From Oleiagrimonas sp963747595 (GTDB lineage: Bacteria; Pseudomonadota; Gammaproteobacteria; Xanthomonadales; Rhodanobacteraceae): DNA of 64,000 bases. The DNA is taken from assembly GCA_963747595.1 (NCBI GenBank), contig CAVVFO010000001.1:248001-312000 (forward strand). Direction: 5' to 3'. Of this stretch, positions 31,639 through 39,168 are shown in pieces. The position numbers and the translations under genes were made by a program. Each line of letters starts with the position of its first letter. The first letter of the stretch is position 1. The notes under the pieces were generated by a model. It was not told the origin of the DNA and made no database searches. It saw only the letters and a program-made list of their open reading frames with translations.

Positions 31639-32622
31639 ATGGAATTCGACCTCATCGACCGCATCCGCCAGCGCACGGCCGCCTCCCGCGACGACGTGTT
31701 GCTGGGCATCGGTGACGACGCGGCGCTGCTGCGCGTTCCCTCCGGCCAGGATCTGGCGGCGGCGGTGGATACGCTGGTGGAGGGCGTGCATTTCCCGCGT
31801 GGGACGTCAGCTGCGGATCTGGGCTGGAAGGCGCTGGCGGTCAATCTTTCCGATCTTGCCGCCATGGGGGGCACCCCAGCCTGGGCATTGCTGTCGCTGA
31901 CCTTGCCGCAGGCCGACAACGCATTTGTCGATGCCTTTGCCGAGGGCTTTGCACAATTGGCACGCCCATACCGGCTGGCGCTGGTCGGCGGCGACACCAC
32001 GCGCGGGCCATTGAGCGTCAGCGTCACGGTGCATGGCTTCGTACCCAGCGGGGCGGCACTCTGCCGCCGCGGCGCGCGCATTGGCGACGCGATCCTTGTC
32101 ACCGGCACCCTGGGCGATGCCGCGGCCGGATTGTGCTGTCTGGATCATCAGCATCCGCGTGCAGGCAGGCTGTTGGAAGCGCCGGCGAGCACCCGCGAGA
32201 CATTGATCGCTCGACTCAACCGGCCGCAACCGAGGGTGCGCGCCGGCACGTTGCTGCGCGGGCGCGCCTCGGCCTGTATCGATGTGTCCGACGGCCTGCT
32301 CGCGGATCTGGGGCATCTGTGCGCGGCCAGCGGTGTCGGCGCGCAGATCGAGGCGGCCACGCTGCCGCAGTCATCCGCCATGTTGACCCTGTTCGACGAG
32401 GGCCAGGCACGGGAAATGGCACTGTCCGGTGGCGACGATTACGAACTGTGTTTTACCGCATCGCCGGAACATGCGGCGGATATCGGTGCGGACCTGTCGC
32501 GGTTGGGGTGCGCCGCGACGCGTATCGGCCGGATCACTCAGGAGCCGGGTGTGCGGGTGCGGGATGTGGATGGTCAGGTCCTGGCGCCGGCTGCGCACGG
32601 CTGGGACCATTTCCATTCATGA
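31639..32622 (+). CDS. thiL: Thiamine-monophosphate kinase
   Basis: The enzyme makes thiamine diphosphate, the active cofactor. At 327 residues it shows GIGDDAALL near the N-terminus, VDTLVEGVHF, LAVNLSDLAAMG, LVGGDTTRG, IDVSDGLLADL and ALSGGDDYELCF, all conserved in the PurM-like ATP-binding fold. ATG 31639 begins the family start EFDLIDRI. The stop overlaps pgpA as ATGA. Confidence 0.95.
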   Translation: MEFDLIDRIRQRTAASRDDVLLGIGDDAALLRVPSGQDLAAAVDTLVEGVHFPRGTSAADLGWKALAVNLSDLAAMGGTPAWALLSLTLPQADNAFVDAFAEGFAQLARPYRLALVGGDTTRGPLSVSVTVHGFVPSGAALCRRGARIGDAILVTGTLGDAAAGLCCLDHQHPRAGRLLEAPASTRETLIARLNRPQPRVRAGTLLRGRASACIDVSDGLLADLGHLCAASGVGAQIEAATLPQSSAMLTLFDEGQAREMALSGGDDYELCFTASPEHAADIGADLSRLGCAATRIGRITQEPGVRVRDVDGQVLAPAAHGWDHFHS

Positions 32623-33116
32623 GTGCAAAGACCGTTCTCAGTCCCGCGCAGCGTCGCGCGTTGGTGACGCATCCGGCGGGCTGGATCGCACTTGGTTTCG
32701 GCAGCGGTCTGGCGCCCATGGCACAGGGCACCGTCGGCTCGGCGGTGGCCATCGCGCCGTGGCTGGCATTGCGCCTGTTGCCGATTCCTGCGTACCTCGT
32801 GGTGCTGCTGCTGGCTTTCGCCATCGGCACCTGGGCCTGCGATGCGGCCGGCATTCGGATCGGCGTCGAGGACCACCGCGCCCTGGTGTGGGATGAATTC
32901 GTCGGCCAGTGGCTGGCGCTGCTGCCGGCCATGTTCGCGCCATGGTGGGCGGTGCCGATCGGCTTTGTGCTGTTCCGCCTGTTCGACGTGTGGAAGCCAT
33001 GGCCCATCGGTTGGCTGGACCGGCGCGTCAAGGGCGGCGCCGGCGTCATGATCGATGACGTGGTGGCCGGCATCTTCGCCGCCCTCGTCCTGGCCCTCAT
33101 CCTGTCCGTGGTGTAG
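32619..33116 (+). CDS. pgpA: Phosphatidylglycerophosphatase A
   Basis: An inner-membrane phosphatase of 165 residues that dephosphorylates phosphatidylglycerol phosphate. Conserved sites are FGSGLAPMAQGTVGS, the acidic DHRALVWDEFVGQW motif and FRLFDVWKPWPI with GGAGVMIDDVVAG. It has about four membrane helices. ATG 32619 overlaps the thiL stop. Confidence 0.94.
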   Translation: MSAKTVLSPAQRRALVTHPAGWIALGFGSGLAPMAQGTVGSAVAIAPWLALRLLPIPAYLVVLLLAFAIGTWACDAAGIRIGVEDHRALVWDEFVGQWLALLPAMFAPWWAVPIGFVLFRLFDVWKPWPIGWLDRRVKGGAGVMIDDVVAGIFAALVLALILSVV

Positions 33117-33149
33117 GACTCCGTTCGGGCGCATCGCCCCCGCACGCGG

Positions 33150-33211
33150 ATGGCCTGTTGTCGGGAGCAACGCGACGGCTCCGTCGCTGATGCTCCCGGG
33201 CCGCTCCACGC
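33150..33211. repeat. Fused REP half-elements
   Basis: GGGAGCAACGCGACGG (from 33163) and its degenerate inverse (TCGCTGATGCTCCC, ending near 33198) form a compact palindrome built from the same units as the other REPs. It lies between convergent pgpA and the manganese exporter. Confidence 0.55.
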
Positions 33212-33282
33212 GCCCTCGCCCGCATGGCTTCATTGTTGGGGGGAGGCGAGGGCGGAGTCACGTCACCAGTGCGGCGCAAGGA

Positions 33283-33855
33283 TCACAATCCCTGCGACCC
33301 GCCAGCCAGCGTCCATGCGGCGAGCGCGATAAACAACAGCGCCGCGGCCACGCGCGTGGCGCGCAGCGGCAAACGGCCGGCGAAGCGCGAGCCCAGCCAG
33401 ACGACCGGCACATTGGCCAGCAGCATACCGGTGGTGGTGCCGGCGATGACCTGCCACAACGGATGATAATGCGCGCCCAGGACCACGGTGGCGATCTGCG
33501 TCTTGTCGCCCATCTCGGCCAGGAAGAACGCGATGATGGTGGCCACGAACACGCCGTGTCGCGAACCGCGTTCGGCAGCATCCTCGTCTGCGCGATCGGG
33601 AATCAGCGTCCAGATGCCCATGCCCAGCAACGAGGCGACCACCGTCCAGTGCAGTATCTGTGGCGTCAGCCATTGCGCCAGCAGGTCGCCAGCGGCACCG
33701 GCCAGGCCGTGGTTGACGATGGTGGCGACCAGAATGCCCATGCATATGGGCCAGGGGCGCCGGTACTTTGCGGCCAGGATCAGCGACAGCAACTGCGTCT
33801 TGTCGCCCATTTCTGCAAGAGCGACCACGCCGGTCGAAATCAGGAAGGTCTGCAC
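33283..33855 (-). CDS. UPF0016 (TMEM165/GDT1) manganese exporter
   Basis: This six-helix inner-membrane protein (190 residues) is expected to pump out Mn2+. The two copies of the family motif are AEMGDKTQLLSL in helix 1 and AEMGDKTQIATV in helix 4. GTG 33855 with GGAGA just upstream gives the normal start; a longer open frame upstream covers the riboswitch and is not coding. In Vibrio cholerae the homologue is called MneA. The manganese riboswitch in its leader makes the assignment firm. Confidence 0.9.
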   Translation of the reverse strand: MQTFLISTGVVALAEMGDKTQLLSLILAAKYRRPWPICMGILVATIVNHGLAGAAGDLLAQWLTPQILHWTVVASLLGMGIWTLIPDRADEDAAERGSRHGVFVATIIAFFLAEMGDKTQIATVVLGAHYHPLWQVIAGTTTGMLLANVPVVWLGSRFAGRLPLRATRVAAALLFIALAAWTLAGGSQGL

Positions 33856-33929
33856 GGAATCTCCACGGGGCCGGGATATGGACACGAAGGCTCGCACGCG
33901 CCGCCCGGCCCGGGTCGGTGCATGCAAAC

Positions 33930-34045
33930 CAGCGGTCTTGCCGGACAGGACGGTGCGACCTGTCGCATCCGCCATGGCCGGTGGGCCAAGTGTGTTGACG
34001 GATGCACCGCGCCGTCTCGGCTGCGGTTGGCTACTCCCCGATGGA
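33930..34045 (-). ncRNA. yybP-ykoY manganese riboswitch
   Basis: Read on the minus strand, the leader of the UPF0016 gene shows GGGGAGTAGCC (34039-34029), then CGTCAACACACTTGGCCC and finally GGCAAGACCGC. These are the conserved Mn2+-sensing elements of the class, and CACACTTGGCC and GGCAAGACC match the E. coli alx and mntP leaders as I remember them. It lies 75-190 bp upstream of the start codon and should turn the exporter on when Mn2+ is high. Confidence 0.9.
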
Positions 34046-34201
34046 GTGAGCGCCAGCGTAGCCAGAGCAATGCGGTTGCGCAAGGGCAACGCAAAAAAGG
34101 CGGCAGGTGCAGCCCGTTTGCATGCTCCGGTTTCACGCCCCGTTTTCACCCTCGGGAGCATAATGAGCGGTCTTCCCGCCAAGCCTTCTAAGGAGTCTCC
34201 C

Positions 34202-35176
34202 ATGCAATACCGCCGACTGGGCCGCAGCGGCCTGAAGCTCTCCGCGCTGTCGTTTGGCGCCTGGGTCACCTTCGGCCAGCAGGTCGACATCGACAATGCG
34301 CGCGACATGCTGGCGCTGGCGCACGACCACGGCGTCAATTTCTTCGACAACGCCGAAACCTATGCGGCCGGCGAAGCCGAGCGCGTGATGGGCGAGGCCT
34401 TGCAGCGCCTGGATCGCCCGCGCGACAGCTATTGCGTATCCAGCAAGGTGTTCTTCGGCGCGTCCGAAGAGCCGTTGCCGACGCAGAAGGGCCTGTCGCG
34501 CAAGCACGTGCGCGAGGCCTGCGATCAGGCGCTGGCCCGCCTCAAGGTGGACTATCTGGATCTGTATTTCTGCCACCGTCCCGACCCGGACACGCCGGTC
34601 GAGGAAACCGTGTATGCCATGGATACCCTGATCCGTCAGGGCAAGGTGCTGTACTGGGGCACCTCCGAGTGGCCGGCCGAGCGCATCCGCGAGGCACATC
34701 TGATCGCCCGGGCGCATCACCTGCATGCACCGAGCATGGAGCAGCCGCAGTACAACCTGCTGCATCGCGACCGCGTGGAAGACGAATACGCGCCGTTGTA
34801 CGACGAGTTCGGGATGGGCACCACCATCTGGTCGCCGCTGTCCTCGGGGCTTCTGACCGGCAAATACAACGATGGCGTGCCGGATGATTCGCGCCTCAAC
34901 CAGCCCGGTTACGACTTCCTGCGCGAGGCGCTGCTGGAAGACGACGGCAAGATGATCAAGAAAGTGCGTGCGCTGAAACAATTCGCCGATGAGCTGGAGG
35001 TCTCGCAGGCCATTTTCGCCATCGCCTGGTGCCTGAAGAACCCGCACGTGTCCACCGTCATGCTGGGTGCGAGCAAGCGCAAGCAGCTGGAGGAGAATCT
35101 CACCGCCATGAACGTGGCGGACAAGATCGACGACGACATGCTGACGCGCATCGACCAGGTATTGGCCGACGACTGA
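34202..35176 (+). CDS. Aldo-keto reductase, Kv-beta-like
   Basis: A 324-residue NADPH-dependent oxidoreductase of the AKR6/Kv-beta subunit type. The tetrad is present: Asp and Tyr in FFDNAETYAAGEAE, Lys in SSKVFF and His in YFCHRPDPDTP. The end (AIAWCLKNPHVSTVMLGASKRKQLEEN) is the typical cofactor loop. ATG 34202 follows AAGGAG. The frame runs further upstream over the divergent riboswitch region, which is not coding on this strand. The physiological aldehyde is unknown. Confidence 0.92.
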   Translation: MQYRRLGRSGLKLSALSFGAWVTFGQQVDIDNARDMLALAHDHGVNFFDNAETYAAGEAERVMGEALQRLDRPRDSYCVSSKVFFGASEEPLPTQKGLSRKHVREACDQALARLKVDYLDLYFCHRPDPDTPVEETVYAMDTLIRQGKVLYWGTSEWPAERIREAHLIARAHHLHAPSMEQPQYNLLHRDRVEDEYAPLYDEFGMGTTIWSPLSSGLLTGKYNDGVPDDSRLNQPGYDFLREALLEDDGKMIKKVRALKQFADELEVSQAIFAIAWCLKNPHVSTVMLGASKRKQLEENLTAMNVADKIDDDMLTRIDQVLADD

Positions 35177-35204
35177 TCCAATGATGTCACCACCTCCTTG
35201 GGGA

Positions 35205-35430
35205 GGGCGGGTCAATCCCGCAGGGGGGCTTCCTCTGGTCGGGAGCGCAAGCGACGGGTCCGCCTGCCTGCCAATGGGTCAGCGCGTTCCCCGCCAGAAG
35301 GCGGCTCCGTCGCCAATGCTCCTTGAGCCGCCCTGCGACGCTTGCCAACAAGTCGGATGGTTTCTCGCAACAAGCGGCTCGTCGCGTTGCTCCCGATCGC
35401 AGGAAGTCCCGTCGCGGGATTGATCCGCAC
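35205..35430. repeat. Cluster of three REP elements
   Basis: A long element (35205-35264), a short one (35300-35335, ending GAGCCGCC) and another long one (35373-35430) follow each other in the gap between the aldo-keto reductase and hemP. All use the GGCGG-TC / GA-CCGCC outer arms. This is the densest REP block in the window. Confidence 0.78.
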
Positions 35431-35463
35431 TGCGACGATGGGCGCGTGGAAGGCTTGACGCGT

Positions 35464-35485
35464 AAATGATAATGGTTACTATTTA
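35464..35485. promoter_or_regulatory. Fur box upstream of hemP
   Basis: AAATGATAATGGTTACTATT fits the 7-1-7 Fur pattern (TGATAAT-G-GTTACTA). It ends about 30 bp before the hemP start, in an AT-rich patch typical of iron-controlled promoters. Confidence 0.75.
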
Positions 35486-35514
35486 CATCCATTCATTGAT
35501 TGCGGAGCCCTTCC

Positions 35515-35721
35515 ATGCCTGTCCTATCGCTGCCCGCCACTGCCGCTGCCATCCCGCAGCATGACGATTCCCCGCGGGCCACCCCCTCGTTCGCGCGCAC
35601 GGTGCGTCGCATGGCCAGCCAGCGGTTGTTGGCCGGTGGACGCGAGCTGGTCATCGAGCATCACGGCAACGAATATCACCTGCGGGTGACGCGCAACGAC
35701 AAGCTGATCCTGACCAAGTAG
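35515..35721 (+). CDS. hemP: Hemin uptake protein HemP
   Basis: A 68-residue cytosolic protein of the HemP family, which supports expression or function of heme and siderophore uptake. The C-terminal half RMASQRLLAGGRELVIEHHGNEYHLRVTRNDKLILTK carries the family block (SQRLLAG, I-HHG-EY-LR-T-N-KLILTK). ATG 35515 has GGAG upstream. The Fur box indicates induction by iron starvation. No TonB iron receptor follows here; the next gene is on the other strand. Confidence 0.9.
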   Translation: MPVLSLPATAAAIPQHDDSPRATPSFARTVRRMASQRLLAGGRELVIEHHGNEYHLRVTRNDKLILTK

Positions 35722-35749
35722 ATGTTCGGGGGAAAGTGCGTGCACGGGC

Positions 35750-36622
35750 TCAGTCCGCGTCGCTGCGTACCTGCGCATGGCTCATCAGGGCAAAGATCAC
35801 GCTGCCGCCGATGAGGTTTCCGGCCAGCGTGGGCAGGGCGAAATGCACCACGTACGCACCCATGCTGATGGACCCCTCCATGACCAGGTAAAGCACCTGC
35901 GCCGAATCGACGATGATGTGCGTGAAACCGCCCATGCCGATGATGTAAGTGATGATCGCGATGACAGTGATCTTGGCGTGTTCGGCGGCCGGCACCAGCC
36001 ACACCATGGTGGCGATCAACCAGCCGGCGGTAATGCCCTTGGTGAACATCTGCAGTGTGGATAGCTGCATCACGCGGACTCCGAGTCCGTGCAGGGCATG
36101 GCCTACCGCGGGAGACAGCTGCTGCGTGGAGGCCACCACGAATGCGAAGATCGCCACGCCGACAAGATTGCCCACCAGGACCACCGACCACAGCCGCGCG
36201 ATGCAGCGCAGCTTGTACCAGCTGGGTGCGGTCATCAGCGGCAGCACGGCCGTCAGCGTGTTCTCCGTGAACAGTTGCTGGCGCGCCAGGATCACGATCA
36301 GGAAACCCACCGGATAGCCGAGGCTGTCAAGCAGGACTCGCCAGGGAGTATCCGGAAGATGGGCACGGATCAGGCCGCTGATCAGCATCGAGAATCCCAT
36401 TGACAGCCCAGCGGTCAGCGATGACCAGATCAGCGCCGATGTCCGCCGCGCCAGTTCGGTTTCGCCCTGCATGCGGATGGTTTCATGCAGCACCGTCGCG
36501 CTGGGCGGGAGCTTGTGTTCGACGTCGTGCTTTTCCTCCTCCGAAAGCGAGAATCCGCTCGAATGGTCGTGCTCCAGATCGTCTGCTTGCGGCGTGTCCT
36601 TGTCGTTCTCGTGTTCGCTCAT
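35750..36622 (-). CDS. Formate/nitrite transporter (FNT) family channel
   Basis: A 290-residue membrane protein with an acidic cytosolic N-terminus (SEHENDKDTPQADDLEHDH) and six helices of the FocA/NirC fold. The half-helix motifs LGYPVGFLIVILARQQLFTEN and GGFTHIIVDSAQV are characteristic. The acidic N-tail and the motif details resemble E. coli YfdC more than FocA. Substrate is probably a small monovalent anion. The start is ATG 36622 or 36637; neither has a good ribosome site. Confidence 0.85.
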   Translation of the reverse strand: MSEHENDKDTPQADDLEHDHSSGFSLSEEEKHDVEHKLPPSATVLHETIRMQGETELARRTSALIWSSLTAGLSMGFSMLISGLIRAHLPDTPWRVLLDSLGYPVGFLIVILARQQLFTENTLTAVLPLMTAPSWYKLRCIARLWSVVLVGNLVGVAIFAFVVASTQQLSPAVGHALHGLGVRVMQLSTLQMFTKGITAGWLIATMVWLVPAAEHAKITVIAIITYIIGMGGFTHIIVDSAQVLYLVMEGSISMGAYVVHFALPTLAGNLIGGSVIFALMSHAQVRSDAD

Positions 36623-36770
36623 ATCGCGGGATGCCATCGCCGTCGGGGACTTGATCTTACCCCGGAAGGATCCGGCAACCGCGTGGCCGGAGACCGCGGT
36701 GTTTACGTCATGGGCTGGGTGGAGGGATGGACCGCGTCGGGAAGGGCCGAACATGCACGTGCAGGGGCGC

Positions 36771-36827
36771 TGTCCGGGGCCGTCCGGCGTGTCCGGGTGC
36801 GTGTCCGCGGACACTATCCGTGGACAC
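36771..36827. promoter_or_regulatory. Candidate enhancer sites for the sigma-54 activator
   Basis: TGTCCGG units at 36771, 36781 and 36789 precede the perfect palindrome GTGTCCGCGGACAC (36801-36814) and a further half-site GGACAC (36822-36827). The cluster lies about 50-110 bp upstream of the sigma-54 promoter, where activator-binding sites are expected. Binding by the operon's own regulator is inferred. Confidence 0.5.
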
Positions 36828-36877
36828 CGCTCTATCCCCCACCGTATGTAAATCAGCGGCTTGGGGCTTTTTCTCCG

Positions 36878-36894
36878 TTGGCACGCGGCTTGCA
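36878..36894 (+). promoter_or_regulatory. Sigma-54 promoter of the efflux operon
   Basis: TTGGCACGCGGCTTGCA matches the RpoN consensus YTGGCACG-N4-TTGCW at every fixed base, with GG (36880-36881) and GC (36892-36893) separated by the obligatory 10 bases. Transcription should start near 36905, about 33 bp before the adaptor gene. A sigma-54 activator is encoded at the end of the same operon. Confidence 0.85.
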
Positions 36895-36937
36895 ATCGAT
36901 AGCTCATGTGCTATTTCACCTGCAACGGACCCCCGGC

Positions 36938-38212
36938 ATGATGCGTGATACCTCGGCGCAGGATCGCCTGATCGATGTTTCCAGCCGCAAGCGCCGGCGT
37001 CGCTGGCTGTTGATCGGCGGTGGCGTATTGCTGCTGGCGCTGATCGCGTTTCTGGTTCCAACTTTGAAGCGCTCGCTGTCGGTGGATGCGTCGGTCAGCG
37101 CTTCGCGCTTGTCCTTTGCCACCGTCAAACGCGGTCCGTTCGTGCGCGATGTGGCGGCGGAGGGGCGGGTGGTCGCGGCAGTCAGTCCCACGCTGTATGC
37201 GCGCTCGGACGGCGATGTCACCCTCAAGGTCAAGGCCGGCGACACAGTGAAGAAAGGCCAGGTGCTGGCGGTGGTCGACAGTCCGGAACTGACCAACAAG
37301 CTGCTGCAGGAGGAATCCTCCCTGGCCAGCATGAATGTGGACTATCAGCGTGCCAAGATCGACGCGCGCAAGCAGCGACAGAAGCTGGAGGCCGCATTCG
37401 AGAACGCGCAGATCGACGCCAAGACCGCCAAGACGGATTTTGGCCGCTACCAGGCCGCATTCAAGGGCGGGGCGATGTCGCAGTCGGATGTGGATCACGC
37501 GCAGGACAAGTTGAACAAGACGCAGATCACGCTCAAGCATGCACGCGAGGACCTGGATCTCGATCGCCACAGTCTGGATTTCGACGTCAAGGCCAAGAAG
37601 CTGCTGCGGGATCGCCAGGCGCTGCTGGTCAAGGATTACAAACGCCAGGTCAGGGCCCTGCATGTTGCTTCGCCTGTCAGTGGCCAGGTGGGTCAGGTGT
37701 TCATCGCCCCGCAGGCCACCGTCGCCAAGAATGCCAAGCTGCTCTCGGTGATCGATCTGTCCGCCCTGCAGGTGGAAGTCGAGGTGCCGGAGAGTTTCGC
37801 GCGTGACCTGGGGGTGGGCATGCCGGCGCAGATTTCCGGCAGCGGCAACACCTGGAAAGGCGCCGTGGCCGCCATCTCGCCCGAGGTGGTCAAGGGTCAG
37901 GTGGCCGCGCGCGTGCGCTTCGCGGGGAAGAAGCCCAGCCAGCTGCGGCAGAACCAGCGCCTGTCCGTGCGCATTCTCCTGGACCACCAGAACAACGCAC
38001 TCACCGTGGACCGCGGCTCCTTCGTGGACGAAAGCGGCGGACGCTACGCCTATGTCGTGCAAGACGGTGTGGCGGTGAAAACGCCGGTGCAGCTGGGGCC
38101 CAGCAGCATCGACAAGGTCGAGATTCTCAAGGGGCTCAAGCCCGGGGACAAGATCGTGATCTCCGGCACCGACAATTTCAACGGCGCGGCACGTGTGGCG
38201 ATCAGTCAATGA
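36938..38212 (+). CDS. Periplasmic adaptor (membrane fusion protein) of an ABC efflux system
   Basis: A 424-residue HlyD/MacA-like protein that should link inner-membrane permeases to an outer-membrane channel. After a basic cytosolic stretch (SSRKRRRRW) comes one membrane helix (LLIGGGVLLLALIAFLV). The lipoyl half-domains are split around a coiled-coil hairpin rich in Lys, Gln and Asp (about residues 115-210), with VKAGDTVKKGQVLAVVDSPEL before and ASPVSGQVGQVFIAPQATV after. Beta-barrel and membrane-proximal domains follow. Start is ATG 36938 or the adjacent 36941; no clear ribosome site. No TolC-type gene accompanies it, so a shared outer-membrane channel is assumed. Confidence 0.88.
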   Translation: MMRDTSAQDRLIDVSSRKRRRRWLLIGGGVLLLALIAFLVPTLKRSLSVDASVSASRLSFATVKRGPFVRDVAAEGRVVAAVSPTLYARSDGDVTLKVKAGDTVKKGQVLAVVDSPELTNKLLQEESSLASMNVDYQRAKIDARKQRQKLEAAFENAQIDAKTAKTDFGRYQAAFKGGAMSQSDVDHAQDKLNKTQITLKHAREDLDLDRHSLDFDVKAKKLLRDRQALLVKDYKRQVRALHVASPVSGQVGQVFIAPQATVAKNAKLLSVIDLSALQVEVEVPESFARDLGVGMPAQISGSGNTWKGAVAAISPEVVKGQVAARVRFAGKKPSQLRQNQRLSVRILLDHQNNALTVDRGSFVDESGGRYAYVVQDGVAVKTPVQLGPSSIDKVEILKGLKPGDKIVISGTDNFNGAARVAISQ

Positions 38213-38291
38213 CGCCGGAAAAGGCGGCGAAAGCGCGGCAGGTTGGCGTTTGCCACCCCGCACCATCCATTTCAAAAGCGAGGAATCCACC

Positions 38292-39023
38292 ATGCTGAAA
38301 ATGACCCACCTGTCCAAGGTCTACCGCACCGAAGTGGTGGAGACCTACGCCCTGCGCGATTTCTCCATCGACGTGAAGGAAGGCGAGTTCGTTGCCGTCA
38401 CCGGGCCATCCGGCTCCGGCAAGACCACGTTCCTGACCATTGCCGGCCTGCTGGAAACCTTCACCGGCGGCAGCTACGAGTTGGACGGTACGGATGTCAG
38501 CCATCTCAACGACAACGCGCGCTCGAAGATCCGCAACGAGAAGATCGGCTTCATCTTCCAGGCCTTCAACCTGATTCCGGACCTCAATGTGTTCGACAAC
38601 GTCGAGGTGCCGTTGCGCTACCGCGGCATGAAGGCCGCCGAGCGCAAGCAGCGCATCATGGACGCGCTGGACCGGGTGGGCCTGACCTCGCGCGTCAAGC
38701 ATTACCCGGCGGAGCTCTCCGGCGGGCAGCAGCAGCGCGTGGCCATCGCCCGCGCGCTTGCGGGCAGTCCGCGCCTGCTGCTGGCCGATGAGCCCACCGG
38801 CAACCTGGATACACAGATGGCCCGCGGCGTGCTGGAACTGCTGGAAGAAATCCATCGCGAAGGCGCCACCATCGTCATGGTCACCCATGACCCCGAACTG
38901 GCCGCCCGCGCGCAGCGCAACGTGCACATCATCGACGGCCAGGAGGTGGATATTTCCGAAGAGCCGCGTTTCACCCCCACACAGATGCCGCAGGAGCACG
39001 AAAAGACCCGGGCACAGCGATGA
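38292..39023 (+). CDS. ABC transporter ATPase, MacB/LolD type
   Basis: A 243-residue stand-alone nucleotide-binding subunit. It has Walker A GPSGSGKTT, Q-loop FIFQAFNLIPDLNV, signature LSGGQQQRVAIARAL, Walker B LLLADEPTGNLD and the His switch VTHD. The spacing and TGNLD D-loop are those of the MacB/LolD/FtsE exporter class. ATG 38292 has GAGGA upstream. It is the only ATPase for ten downstream permease genes, so it probably serves all pairs. A strong terminator-like repeat follows 3 bp after the stop. Confidence 0.93.
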   Translation: MLKMTHLSKVYRTEVVETYALRDFSIDVKEGEFVAVTGPSGSGKTTFLTIAGLLETFTGGSYELDGTDVSHLNDNARSKIRNEKIGFIFQAFNLIPDLNVFDNVEVPLRYRGMKAAERKQRIMDALDRVGLTSRVKHYPAELSGGQQQRVAIARALAGSPRLLLADEPTGNLDTQMARGVLELLEEIHREGATIVMVTHDPELAARAQRNVHIIDGQEVDISEEPRFTPTQMPQEHEKTRAQR

Positions 39024-39026
39024 ACT

Positions 39027-39150
39027 GACGCCGCCGCTGCGGAGAGAGGGCGCGACGGGGACGGGATCCCCAGCCGGCAGCCTCGGGGGAGGTTGACAAC
39101 AACCCGTTGCCGCCCTCTCTCCGCAGCGGCGGCGTCGCCGGTATTTTTTT
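39027..39150 (+). terminator. 26-bp perfect inverted repeat with T7: attenuator inside the operon
   Basis: The arm at 39027-39052 is exactly complementary to 39111-39136, with 58 bases between. TTTTTTT follows at 39144-39150, and a smaller hairpin (CGGCG-T-CGCCG) sits directly before the T-run. It lies between the ATPase stop and the first permease start. It should stop part of the transcription, giving more adaptor and ATPase than permease, or it may be conditional. Confidence 0.75.
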
Positions 39151-39168
39151 GTCTGAGGAATATCGAAC

